Assembly: GCA_050084515.1 (NCBI GenBank)
Contig: CM114271.1
Span: forward strand, 30,318,001-30,382,000
Direction: 5' to 3'
Length of the DNA stretch: 64,000 nucleotides
DNA from: Blasia pusilla
Taxonomy: Eukaryota; Marchantiophyta; Marchantiopsida; Blasiales
Shown here: positions 13,402 to 25,300 of the stretch, piece by piece
Layout: each line of letters starts with the position of its first letter
Position numbering within the stretch: position 1 is the first letter of the stretch
Notes under the pieces: model-generated
The model's input: only the letters and a program-made list of their open reading frames with translations
Databases searched by the model: none
What the model was told of the DNA's origin: nothing
Position numbers and translations under genes: made by a program

Positions 13402-13478
13402 CCCCTTAGTCCTTCTTATTAACACTTAGTTAAAGTGAATACGGGTAGCTTAAAAAAACTTACGTGTCAAAACATGAG
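13402..13478. repeat. Partial direct copy of the adjacent MITE
   Basis: About 77 bp repeats the first three quarters of the MITE at 13278-13383 in the same orientation (CCTTAGTCCTTCTTATTAAC and on to AACATGAG) but lacks the right inverted repeat. It is a truncated tandem copy lying about 650 bp upstream of the HCS1 start codon. Confidence 0.8.
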
Positions 13479-14126
13479 GAGGTTTCCCAAACCCCGTTCT
13501 CATGTGAGTGCCATTAGTGGAGCTTCTCCTCTGCCTTCGAAGAGTTGGCTCTACTGACAGCGACGAAGAGAGTGGCTTGACAATCATCATCAGATATCAT
13601 TTCGCGTAGAAGAGTGCAGCGAACAAGGTGGTGCCCTGTTTACCTTGCCATGTTCCAAACTCCGAGAGTCATTTTACCATGCTTCTTGGACTCGTTTGTT
13701 AACTGTTTCAGACACCGATCTATGATTAGAGTATCGGGGGGGACTCGCAGGTCGAATTAGATAACCCCTTCCAGATTTGAACACAGATTTTGAGGTTTAG
13801 ATTGGGCTCCGAGTGACTTGGACACTGATGTGATTCGCGGTGAAGGATTTTCAGAGCATGGGTTGATGCATGTGAGGAATCTCGGGTGCTGATTTGTATG
13901 TGATTTGAGCTCTCTCGGGTTGGACGAAGGATTATTCATCTGTTTTTTTGTGGTGGGGTGAGGCTTAGTTATTTATGCGCAGGATTTAGGGTTTAGAGGG
14001 TTTTGAAATCTGAGTGCGTGCTGTGAACAAATTGATTCGTGAGTGACTCGGTCGGAAGGTGCTGTCGAGACAGAATACATGGACGTAGGACTTGAACACT
14101 AGTAGACGGAGGATACGCAGCTTCGA

Positions 14127-16106
14127 ATGCTCATCAAGGATCCGGCAAAGCTTCGATTCCTGCTAGGAGTTTCTGGTTTGAAGGCCAAGGAACTGTCCCA
14201 TTTCACGAGCAAGCTGCTGTATGATTGCATGTGTAGGTGTTTAAGAAGCTCATCTGGTCATCAGCTTCTCAAAGCCGGAGGTACTCCATACCCCAACATT
14301 GGCGGAGGCAGTAGCTTTGGCTGTCTTGATTTCTTCTTCCTGGGTTTATTTTCTTGCGTAAACGAGAGGGCCCATTTTCATAAAGTGCTAGGTATGGCTT
14401 CTCAAAACCCTTTGCCAACCGAGGACATCAGCTCCATGAGTTCTTCTCTGGCTGGGATTGCTCTTGTCCAATCACACGAGTTGAGCGGTGAGGATGGGCA
14501 AACTGAGATGGGCAAAGTGAATGTCGCCAAAGCAGAAAATCATAATTCGCCTGGTAAGCTCGAGAAAGGTGTTGGGGGAGGGCTAGATTTGTCAGTGAAA
14601 GACGTGCCGGGGAAAGTGGAGGTCGGAAAGATTGGACAGATCATGGGGGAGAGTGCTTGTGATGAGGGGAATGTATGCCATATTGAAACTCAGCGCGCAA
14701 CTGGAATATTAGAGCAGCATGTGGCGAGGTCAGAGTGTGAAAATTATGGAACGGAGAGGCAAATTGATCTTAGTGAGAGTGAGAGGTATCCAACGAAAGC
14801 AGAGGGTGGCAAAGTTGGCAAGACTGAAGGGCAAGATGCAGGAGAAATGGAGAAACAGAATGCACCAGAGCAACGGGGTAAACTGGAGGAGACGGTGGAA
14901 GGAAAAGCTGGTAAGCTGGATAGGTTAGATAATTACGAACAAGTGCCCAGGATAGGCACCGGAAAGCTTGAGAAGACTGATAAGCTGGAGAGAGACACTG
15001 TTGGTAAGCAGGACAAGGCAGAGATGGGTAAAGGAGCCAAGGTACTGGTGGAAAATAAAGGGGGTGAAGTAAAACCAGCGGAAAAGAAAGGAATTCCTTC
15101 CTCAAGAGAAACTGGCTATGAGCCTGTGAAGTGTTTGATTACACTTGCAGCAAAATCACCTCAAGAGGCAGAGTACATCGACAAATTGAGAGGAGAGTCT
15201 GAATTAAAGCTACCTGATGGAGCAGAGCTAGTACCTGCTGACGAGGTCACAGATCCAACTGTAAGAGAAGCGTTTGGTGTCGACTTGTTTCTGAAGAATC
15301 TTCATACATCCCAGTTTGGAAGGTTTGTTTTATATTCACCCTTAATTCCGTCTACTCATACCCTCCTGTCACAGAATTTCCACAAATTCCCTCAGGGGGC
15401 AATTTGTGTAGCTGGTGCCCAATTGCAGGGAAGAGGTCGGGCAGGAAATGTTTGGCAGTCCCCAAAGGGTTGTCTGATGTTCTCCTTCACCCTTAAAATG
15501 ACCAATGGACGTTTGGTACCCTTTCTTCAGTATGTGGCGTCTCTCGCTGTCATTGAAGGATTTGAAGAGAGCTGCAGGACCATGGGAGCTCCAGTTCCAG
15601 AAGTGAGAATCAAGTGGCCAAATGACCTATATGCCAATGGTGTCAAGATTGGGGGTGTGCTGTGTACTTCAACCTACAGTGCCAAAACGTTCAACATTGT
15701 GGTAGGAGTAGGGCTTAACGTTGGAAACCGAGAGCCCACAACCTGCCTGGATGCTCTGATTCAGGAGCTGGATATCCAGGCTCATGCGCTTCAACACGAA
15801 GAGCTACTTGCATCGATCATGGCCAAGTTTGAGTATATGAACAACATTGTCTGTAACCGAGGGTTTTCGCCTCTGGAGAATGCCTACTACAATAAATGGA
15901 TGCACAGTGGACAAACCGTTGTTCTGCAGGAGAATGAAGTCGGAAGTTTGAATGTTGTGTCAAATGTTCCTGTCACAATTCATGGGTTGACGGCCACAGG
16001 GCATTTGTTGGCTACAGATGAAAGTGGTGAGCAGTATGAACTTCATCCAGATGGCAACAGCTTTGACTTTCTCAAGGGCCTTGTTAGGAGAAAACTCTCA
16101 AGGTAG
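14127..16106 (+). CDS. HCS1: Holocarboxylase synthetase / biotin-protein ligase
   Basis: A single 659-codon exon. It activates biotin with ATP to biotinyl-AMP and transfers it to the acceptor lysine of carboxylases (acetyl-CoA carboxylase, methylcrotonyl-CoA carboxylase). Residues about 380-570 form the BPL catalytic domain. GRGRAGN (435-441) is the biotinyl-AMP loop, KWPNDLY (496-502) is the conserved core motif, and VKIGGVLCT (506-514) contains the lysine that contacts biotin. The C-terminal cap ends YELHPDGNSFDF...KGLVRRK, as in plant HCS1. Residues 1-90 are hydrophobic and serine-rich with a second ATG at codon 90 (14394-14396), so alternative starts could give plastid and cytosolic forms as in Arabidopsis. 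Residues about 110-325 are a charged Gly/Lys/Glu-rich linker absent from Arabidopsis HCS1. The catalytic domain is not interrupted by introns, which is unusual if, as I recall, the Arabidopsis gene has several. Confidence 0.93.
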   Translation: MLIKDPAKLRFLLGVSGLKAKELSHFTSKLLYDCMCRCLRSSSGHQLLKAGGTPYPNIGGGSSFGCLDFFFLGLFSCVNERAHFHKVLGMASQNPLPTEDISSMSSSLAGIALVQSHELSGEDGQTEMGKVNVAKAENHNSPGKLEKGVGGGLDLSVKDVPGKVEVGKIGQIMGESACDEGNVCHIETQRATGILEQHVARSECENYGTERQIDLSESERYPTKAEGGKVGKTEGQDAGEMEKQNAPEQRGKLEETVEGKAGKLDRLDNYEQVPRIGTGKLEKTDKLERDTVGKQDKAEMGKGAKVLVENKGGEVKPAEKKGIPSSRETGYEPVKCLITLAAKSPQEAEYIDKLRGESELKLPDGAELVPADEVTDPTVREAFGVDLFLKNLHTSQFGRFVLYSPLIPSTHTLLSQNFHKFPQGAICVAGAQLQGRGRAGNVWQSPKGCLMFSFTLKMTNGRLVPFLQYVASLAVIEGFEESCRTMGAPVPEVRIKWPNDLYANGVKIGGVLCTSTYSAKTFNIVVGVGLNVGNREPTTCLDALIQELDIQAHALQHEELLASIMAKFEYMNNIVCNRGFSPLENAYYNKWMHSGQTVVLQENEVGSLNVVSNVPVTIHGLTATGHLLATDESGEQYELHPDGNSFDFLKGLVRRKLSR

Positions 16107-16132
16107 GGACAGTTGATCGCAGACATATTTGA

Positions 16133-16176
16133 CAGACCTTTGATGCAGCAAAGGTCTGCCCTGCATCAAAGGTCTG
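16133..16176 (+). repeat. 16-bp perfect inverted repeat in the HCS1 3' UTR
   Basis: CAGACCTTTGATGCAG (16133-16148) is repeated inverted at 16161-16176. The 12-nt spacer contains CAAAGGTCTG, which can pair with the left arm instead, so two mutually exclusive hairpins are possible 27 nt after the stop codon. Confidence 0.85.
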
Positions 16177-18805
16177 CCACTGTATGATCCTCTTTCCTGT
16201 ATGACTCTGCCCTTTTTCAGTACTCAAGGTGGTTCCCCGATGAGTTCAATGTACAGAGATTGGAGTGATGCATGGTTGCTGTGGGTGTTTACTTTGAAGT
16301 TGCATCTTCATATCATTATTAGAGATGTAAATTATTTGTTATTCTGTTTCAAAAATTGAAGAAATGGCACAACTCAAATCTCGGCCCGGCAGAATGAGTC
16401 AGACCATGGTACTTGGTTCTCTGAGCCCATGAAACTTGAACATTTCAGGGGCTGTTACATGTTTATAGTAGAGTGTTTGTGCACTCCATATCGTTTTTCA
16501 CCTTGTGGACAGCGTATGTTGAATGATTGCATGTATGTAGTCAAATGATTGCATGTATGAACCATGACACTCTCATTTCGAAGTTTGATAGCATTATTAA
16601 ATATTATACCTCTAACTCTGTTCTCGAAGGTCTGTTCATGTCCACAGAACCACCTCTTTCACTTGTGAAAACAGTTTTTGGTGTAGTTCAACTGGACAGA
16701 TCTAGTGCCGCACTATTTATCTGTTTCAAAGAATGTCTGTCTTCAGTTTAGGGGCTAATATGGTCAGGAGTTGGTATAATTACACTATTTTGATTCCATG
16801 CGATGTCTTTTCCCTTAGGCTTTCTAATGGTGTCATCTACCAATTATTACTTGCTTGTCAAGAATTAAGATACTTCTGAAATTCCTGCAACACAGACACT
16901 GTTTTGCTTGGTGGAGACAGTATCCTCAGTGAATTCCATAGAGCCAATTTTCCTACAAATACTAATAATTTTGCCAACTTGGGTATGCTTTGGCTATTTC
17001 TGATGTGATCTGATCCAGTGACACTTCAAAGGATTGTATTAAATACTTTTAGTGGAAAGTTATCTATCCTCCACCAGCAACAGCAGCCTATTTCATCCAG
17101 TCTCTTGCAGCTTATTTTTTTTTAATCTCCAGAGTTTAATTTCTATCCTGATCCGGAAGGGTTTCTCCCCAACCCTGTTTAATGAACGACTGATTTTCCA
17201 TTTTGAGAGGTAAAACTGGGATTCGGTCCATCAGGACCGACAGGATTAACGGGACAAATGCTGCCAACTAGAGATGAATTGTGATCTGAAACTCACAAGG
17301 ATCAAAAGCCTCTCATCTTAAAATCCTCAAGGCACGGTGCTGGATTAGTCTGATGATTGAATCCCTCCCGCCCCATTCTAGTTGGAATTGTGAGTGTTGC
17401 ATGAACAGCAAATACTTAATTAAACTTCAATGGACGTTTTCGGTGGTATATAACAAGTAAGTCTGCTCATACAATCATTCATTACCAATCGATTGCTTGG
17501 AAGAGTTGATGAGAGTACATTAGAGAGCAGAGAAGTGGCGTCATATGATACACAATCATTATGATCTGAAACGTGAATCTTTATTAGGAAGTTTGATCCA
17601 CCTCCATATGAAAACAGGAGCTTTCGCCCTTACAATTCATCCTTCACCACTCAACAGCGCATGCGGAGTGGCTTCAGGTTTCATAACCTGGACGTTGAAC
17701 TGCTTATTCCAACTTGTGGTCCAAGGTGACTATCGTCTTATATATAATCTCACAGTTATCTATACACCAGAGTGGATTGGATAATGTCTTACAACCCATT
17801 CTTGTGGCAGTCTGAAAGTAATGAAGAGAAGTAACAGCTGAAGATATCTGACTGCTCATGCATCGATGAATTCAGCATCCCAAAACATTGAAGACCAGTG
17901 CTTTAAAGTGGCAAGAGAGGTGGAATGCATCATTTCCTCCTAAGCAGTGGTGGCTGGTGGAAGAAAAGGTGTTTGTGGATGATCCAAAATCATCCTCTCG
18001 GTGTTGCATCCGAATTGATACCAGAAATGTCTACCTTCTAGCATCATTCAGTCGAGTTGAAACTGCATGCAGCACAAGGCCACTCTAAGTACGTGTGTGC
18101 CTCTGAAATCAATCAGCAGTTTGTTGAGGGTATCACCACGTTCAGAAGTACACCCAAACTAAAGAAAAACTGAAAGACGAGTCCGAGTGATGACCAACCT
18201 GTTGTTTACTCAGCTGAAGTATAAGTATCACGAGGTCTTCACTTGATTTCTTCAAAGCAGGTAGACCATCACAAATCGGTCCAGACTTGAAACTGTAATC
18301 CACAAAGAGATCGGTGTGGTTAGACTTTCTTTCCTTCCATCATTCACCATTTTCTTCTGCCATTTCCTCACAAGAGCTTACATAAGGGGGTGGGAAGAAA
18401 CCCACTTCGAAGATTCCAGGGAGGCTTCTGAAGAAAAATAAGCGAAATGCGAGTATGGCAGAAGGCCAATATGTCAAACAAACTGAGCGCGAAAGTCACA
18501 GAAATTTATCATTAATGGTACTAGCTAGCAATATCTTCTATAGAGATTTCATCCTTATTTCGAAGCAACTACGTCAAGTTGCCAAAAGATTGTCAGACCA
18601 GCAGTGAAAGCAAGCTTGCTCTTTCTATGGGGTTGATGTGTACAGCAATGATGAATGCCTAAACAAAGCCCAAGTGCTTGATGCATGTAAAACGTGAACA
18701 TCATAGCTTCACAAAAATTGCCTGCTTAGAAAACGTAAAACACTGTTTCTTAGAGAAACAGTATCCACGTTAAAGAAGAAAGAGACAGAGGAGCATTCCA
18801 GGCTT
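16177..18805. other. 3' UTR of HCS1 and intergenic DNA
   Basis: This probably holds the polyadenylation region of HCS1 (16.1-16.8 kb) and the unresolved 3' exon(s) or 3' UTR of the minus-strand GT49 gene. ORFs of 60-80 codons at 16527, 17545 and 17888 (+) show no domain. Nothing else could be supported. Confidence 0.4.
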
Positions 18806-20300
18806 ACTTGACTAAAATCAATGTGTGTGTCCTCTTGTGTTGCCCAGTCTTTAGTCTTGCCTCCGAAGTAACAACACAGATTGAGACCGATTCGTGCTCC
18901 ATGCTTATGACCCACCCTCCTGGCAGTGTTTGGCGGACTACTCATGTAAGGTGAATAAGTTACCCTAGACACTGTTTCGAAATCAACAGATGCCTCTATC
19001 TGGAGTAAGGCACCATTACTAACAGTCTGAAAGTCAAGAGTGGAAGGGGCATACAGTCCATTACTGGTTTCTTCACTGCTCAGATTCCCGTCAGAGGTCT
19101 TGAGTTCTTGTTCCTGAGGAGCTTGATCTCTCACAGAGACGGCTATCTGCATGGCATGCCACTGGCCACCCACGAAGTAAAATGGTCTTGACATACTTGG
19201 AAGTTTCCTCGTTGAAGTGTTTGCGTGCTCTCCATTCTCTGCAAGTGCCTGACCAATGAGAATTGAGGAGACCTCTCCTCTCCCAGCTCGACGCCAGCCG
19301 AAAGTGGTCTGTACCAGATCATTCACCCACAGTCCCGGAAGGGCACCCCCTTTTACCCACTGGAAAGAGCAAGGAAATCGAACCATGTAGCGCAGTAATA
19401 CCTCCTTTACACCCCTGACCAACAAAAGCCGAACGATTCTGGATATCATTTTGTGACAAAGGTTGTGAAGAGAGAACACTGAATATTTTTTAACTGTCTC
19501 ACACATCACAGAGAAGCAACAACAGGTAGACAATACCTCATGGGTAGTATCGAACGAGCGGCAACTCCCCCAGTTTTGATTCCAGCCAAGCGAGATGCTT
19601 GAGGACTCCAGGAACCCGCTGACATCGATACTCGCAGTGAATAGGCTGCATCTTGAGAAATCGTACCGGAATTTTTTCTTTCTTTTGATTCTGTCTTTAC
19701 CACGGAGCAGTTGGAAAGACTATCTGGATGGCACTTCAGTTGCCAATGTGAAGTATCCCACCTTAGTTCTTCCATTCTTTCATATCCTCTCAAATCAGGT
19801 GAATCCTTGGAGGCTGATTCAGGGCTAGGACTATGAAGAGTGCTCATTCTCTTGCTATCTGCACCAAAAACCTTTGAATAAACATAGAAACCAAAGTTGT
19901 AACAACCAATTCCTTGATCTTTTGCTTTCTCCATTATCAGAAAGTGGTTATGTGTAGCGTCATCTTCACTTAGTTGATACTTCACATTCGAGATGTCTTC
20001 TCGTTGAGATCTCTTGTCAGTCCCAAGAACTTGGACTGCTGGCACTTCCTCTTGACTAAATGTGCTTGCGGGCTCCTGTGGAGCTTCCAGAGGTGCCTTT
20101 TCTTCATCTAAAAGGGGAACGATTTCTCCTTGCCAAGCAAGCTGCAGCCCCTCAACATTGGGTTTATTGTGTCGTCCTTCTAAAGTTTCTAGATTAATGT
20201 ACCTCTCATGGTGCCTAGTTATTCTTACTAGATCCGATTCGCCTGTCCTGAGTCGCAGTTCTCGCTTAACCCTCTGATACAGAGCTTCGATTCGGATGTG
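18806..20300 (-). CDS. C-terminal extension exons of the GT49 gene (two exons)
   Basis: An exon runs from 20300, after a TTTGTACAG acceptor and in frame with the preceding exon (DDLQ|HIRIEALYQ). It ends at about 19541 with a GTATTG donor. The next in-frame exon probably starts at 19438 (acceptor ATATCCAG) and ends near 18806 (donor GTAAGC). Together they encode some 450 residues. The first half is acidic and Ser/Pro-rich. The second half is more ordered, with 'WVKGGALPGLWVNDL' and 'FYFVGGQWHAMQ'. I do not recognise this domain. It could belong to the GT49 protein as a tail or be a separate downstream gene. The phase compatibility and the absence of a start codon favour one gene. The final exon was not found. 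Confidence 0.5.
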
Positions 20301-20572
20301 CTGTACAAAACAATTCATGGCAATCAATTGTATGTATGTAAATGTACAACTCTTGCAAAATACAGCAGACGCAGCAAAGTTGCAGAATACGATTATATCC
20401 TCCCTTTCCCGAAGGCCCGGAAAAAAACTTATGATCACTTCACAACCTAAACACCGGGTAGAGAATTAAACCAGTCGTCCGATATTCGTCACAAATTTTA
20501 CTAGTCACTAAACGATGAATGAAAAATTACGTTTTCTTCCTGAGTCGCATAGCTTGATATGAAACAATACCT

Positions 20573-22210
20573 GAAGATCGTCAGCAGCTGGACCAAATGT
20601 CTGCATCCAATCTGGAGACCTTGCGTGAGGGATATCTAGAGCATAGGCGTTTACGAGCACCTTGAACCCAAAACCACTCAATTGGAGATGGTAAAAGAAA
20701 GATATTTTGTCTTTACCATACCCTACAAATCGTTGATCAAATCTTGGTATGAGTTCACGTGAGCAGATTATGTAAGGCTCAAATCCCTCTTCGTAGTTTA
20801 TAGCATACGACTGGCAGATGTCACAGCAGATATCACTCTGGGTGTCAAGATCTGGAGAGAAATCTCTCCACCAGTCGAAATCTGTGGGTCCATGTCCAGG
20901 ACGGTAATGCTTCACGTGAAAACCATATAGCCAACCATCTGTCAAGCCCTTCCTCATATCATGAACACCCATCTCGACGAACATCTCTGCCCGAGAGATT
21001 ACAGATGCCTCTTGACGGAGACTCTCGAGACATCTCTCCTCGGTCTGCAATACGGCTTGCTCGGGACCTGGGTATGAGCTTTCCACATCTGTGTTCCAGA
21101 AGGAGGAGCCAAAGTCAATCCTTACAACGAATCCATTCTTCTGCTTTTGCAAAGCTCTATGAAAAACAGAGTAGATCATATTACCTTCAGATCGTGCCGG
21201 AGAGGTACATCGAGAAGCATTGAACTTTTCCCATGAGTACTGGAAACTAGGGACCACCAAGACAGTTTTCTCCTTCACTGCCGTTCTCCAGAGACATTTG
21301 TATTGTTTTTCATCCGTCAAATACTCTGTTGCCAGGACCACAAACATGACACAACTGCTTTACAACGTCTCTCGAGCATTCTAACAAGGAACTAAAACCT
21401 CGTGTACGAGCTTTTCCACTCTATACCAAATGTAGATTGGCCTGCGCCACCAATTGACCCGACTGACGAGTGCGTACCTTGATTATGAATTATCTTGATA
21501 AGGACTATCTTAAAAACCTTCAGAACTGCTTTAAGTACAGTCCAGAACCCACTTTAGCCGTGGGTCTTACCGAGACTACATAGTGACAGCTACAAAACGA
21601 TTTCAATTGGCCAGTTTCCACCATCAATAGAGTTGGCTTATTTGAGAAGACAAGCAAGGCTAGTGAGAAACTGGTGCGCACCATGAAGTGAAGGAGCAGG
21701 TAGGAGATCCACATCCAGAAGATAAACGAGATCTGTAGTCGCAAGTTCCAATGCTGCATTCCGCAATGCATTTATAGGACACAGCTCAATTGAGGGGTGC
21801 CGTCTAGCCCCACTAGTGTGACATGATGAGGAGATTCCTGGGACTTGACAACAACAGCTCCATCTGTCCCTCGTAGCTGATTCCACAAGGATCAGGTCTA
21901 GCCGGCATGTCCTAGCACGCTCAACCTCCCGATGTAGCTCGATTAAGTCTCTTTGGAGGGACTCCATATCAACATTGTGAGGAGCATAGACAGCAGCACA
22001 GATTACCCCTTTCCAGAGTCGACATTGTGCTGATAGACGTTGAAGGCGGTCCCATGTTGCAACTGTCACAAGGGTTATATCGCTGGACTTTCGCAGCAAT
22101 TTGCTGAACAAGGGCCAGTTGCCAACGACTGGACGGAGTTTGGCAGTAGCAAAATGGTAACGCAGATCATGGAGTGCTTGCAGATACTGAACGCCAACGA
22201 ACAAACAACT
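20573..22210 (-). CDS. GT49 glycosyltransferase module, second copy (LARGE/B4GAT1-like)
   Basis: Exon 22210 to about 21660 encodes 'DITLVTVATWDRL', 'GVICAAVYAP' and 'INALRNAAL...DLVYLLDVDLLP', the DxD metal-binding site of GT49. Exon 21354-20573 encodes 'KEKTVLVVPSFQY', 'HYRPGHGPTDFDWW', 'GFEPYIICSRELIPRFDQRF', 'VGYGKDK' and 'YALDIPHARSP', all GT49 signatures. Family members add glucuronic acid or similar sugars in the Golgi lumen. The acceptor in this plant is unknown. No methionine precedes the first motifs in the open frame. An in-frame TAA at 22222-22220 means the frame must be entered by splicing, and an acceptor at 22211 is in phase with the donor of the first module (22362). I therefore read it as the second half of one double-domain protein rather than a separate gene. 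Confidence 0.7.
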
Positions 22211-22361
22211 CTTGATGAGTTATAACCTAATGACGATACAAATCTGAAGCATAAAACTAGATGAACGAGTGGTGAGCGATAAAAAAATTTCGAAGTGTAA
22301 TTTCCATGTGATGAGACGCAGACATTAAATTAGCCATCGTGAGTTGAATATGTGGCCATAC

Positions 22362-25300
22362 CTCAGGACTGCTATTCTGTAGGAGCACGTTTGGAGGTTT
22401 ATCACTGCAACCCCAATGACCCATCGCTCCCTCCATCGTCTTTGGAGCTACTTTTTTCCAGTGGTATGAGAGAGATCTCTGACGAGAATGACTAACTCTT
22501 GCAGTTGGTGGAACTTCCCAAGTGCATACTCCAGGAGACAGACACACGCCTGTATGACTGGGAAGTGAAACCAGCTCGGATTTGGCAGTTTCATACATAG
22601 ACTGCACTCTCAACAGTCGTTGGCTAGCAAGAGGATCATGTCCTAGAGTCGCTTGCCAGGCTGGGGAGAGTGGATGGTCCAGATGTACGACAAACCATTC
22701 AGGATGAACCCAAAACCTGCACAGAAAATGCACTGTTGAGACTCAAAATCCTACCTTTTCAAATCTATAATTCTTCAAAACCAGTAGTCATTCCACACAC
22801 GGTTGATTTGCTGGCACATGACAAGACAAGGATGCAGTGCACGCTGCCCAAACTTGTCTTGCCGGTAAGATAGAACAAGTACGATATTGCAAGCTCGCCT
22901 CTGTTTATCACAGAAAGATGTTCGAGATGACTCTAGCTAAACAATGTTCTAACTGATTCAATCCAAGGTTTCGAGTCATGCTAGAAATGAATGACTCCAG
23001 TCTGACCTGCAAATGATCATGTAGTCTTTCCTAGGATACTTTCACAGGATTCGATACAGACTTTACAAAGCTAATTGCCCTCAACCTTCTCTCTGAATTG
23101 TGAGGTAAAGATGCGGTACCTGACGTCTGAGACTGCAACATGGAATGCGTGAATGATTTTGTTTCTACCATAACCGGTGAAACGCTCATCGTACCTGTTA
23201 CAGGTGCAACTGAAAGAGATCAAAAGGCTTTCAACCCCCAAATAACCAGACGCTGCAAGAAGTGTTACACACTTCTTGCAGCGTCTGGTAGAAATGTAGG
23301 CGGGCCGATGGATATCTACATCTCATGAACATGCATGAGATGGATCGTTAAAATATTTCCAGCGTCTTTGTGAATACTCCCAGTCTGTCTACTTTGACCT
23401 CAATGAATTCACATGGTGCAGGGGCTTATGCCTTACTGGAAGTATGTGTATTCACAGATATAGTCCAAGCTTAGAAAAGCTTTTACGTTTGTTACTGATT
23501 ATGATTAAATCCACATGAGAAATCAAGTAGGCTGGCTGGAGAGTGGAAAAAACTTGAAAGAAAAGCAAGGGTTTTATAATACCAAGGTATCAAGCGACGA
23601 GAGCATAAAAAGTAAGGTTCATAACCGTCCTTGTACTGAACCTGATACATCTGCACAAGTGAAAGAAACTACGGCGTCAGGGATATGAGGACAGATCTTG
23701 CTTGAACTTTCTGATAAGAAAGGAGCAGGACCTGTCTGTGGAAGTATGACAGTTTTATTTCATACCATCTGATCAAGACAGTGCTAATGCAGACAGAAGG
23801 CAGGAAAAACCTCCTTTACAACATCACTCGATTGAAGCTTCAAGGATAAATCTTACGGCAGCTGAGGAGATCCAACGCTCTGTGTCTGTAGGTCCATGAC
23901 CAGGTACGAACACGTCTGATGCAAAAACACTTAGTGTGCCTTGCTTCACCATCTTCACCACATTGGCCTTCCCTGCAATTCCACTTTGATTGAGAAGGTC
24001 ATTTCTCTGTGCACATTGTAGCCGAAGGTGAAAATGCCACTTCCATAGGAGTTGGCGTCTGAGAGGGAAAACGAATTTGATATTTGATCAAGTTAGAGTT
24101 CCCTCCTTCCACGACTAACAACGAAGAGGAGAAACGGAACGTCAGAAGGATTTGCACTTCATTCTCGAGAAATCGCTCCTCCCAATAATGTGATAAAATC
24201 AGCTACAGCCTGTGGGAGGAAACAAAAAAAAAGGACCCTATGCAAGGTCCCAACATTTGGCTGACCGATAGTAAGCAGCACTTACCTGCAGAAACAATGC
24301 GAAGGCCAGTTTCAAGGGTATTGTGTCTTGAAGGTGACTCCTCTTCGTGACCAGTCTCAGAATGTGGGGAATGTTGAAGCGCAGGTAGAACAATGACCCT
24401 CCGCAGGTCAGTGCATGCTCGATAATACCCAGCAAAAACCTCAGTCTTCCAAAGCTCCTCCTGGATCCCCGCACCTGCCAGAGAACCGAGTTGCATTAGT
24501 TGCTCTTACGAATGCAGGACGTGCGTGACAGCTGCTCAGCATGAAGCATGAACTCAGCGTACTTGGTCCTTTGTAAATCTCCAGCAAATAAAGATGTGAT
24601 TGTCTGAGTAGTAGACCTGGTAGGAGATCCACGTCGAGGAGGACAACTAGCTCTGTAATAGCAAAGCGCAGGGCAACATTCCGTAATGCGTTTATCTTCA
24701 ACCGGCCAACAACACAGATCACTCAGTTGCAAAGTCAGTCAAAAGCCACTTCCACAGAGGTCTGTAGAAATGGTTGTCAACATGACCAAATCTACACTTG
24801 CGGGACCGGCTAATTCCTTTCACCACACCTTCGAATCAGACTCAAACGCACTTACTGCGATTCTCCGGCAATGAAAAGGCTGCATGGAAAACTTCTCGTC
24901 CTTACGTCGAAAATCAATTTGATCAAAGGTGGGGAAGAAACATGAACATACGGGATATTTCCATGGGGCTCTGCAGGAAGGGAGCGACACATGCTTTTTG
25001 GGATGACGGACAAGGATGATATCCAATCGACATGGTCCACCCGCAGCCTCCACCCGCGCATGCAAGGCCTGGACGCACTGTTTGGCGTGTCGAAGAGAGG
25101 CAGCATTGCAAGGGCAGGAAGTCATGACAGCCGCACATAGAACTCCACTCCAGCATTTTGACTGAGCTTCAAGCCTTTCCAACCTGCATAAAAGCCCAGC
25201 ATTTCAGACTGACTGACGAGCACAATTCAGTGCACGAATTCACCTCCCTAACATATGCTTCGAATTGGGAAGATTGTTGCACGAGCGCAGCATTAAGACA

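Noticed and set aside
22202-22204. Independent start codon of the second GT49 module at 22204
   Set aside because: The codon is TTG, and no ATG precedes the conserved motifs in this frame.
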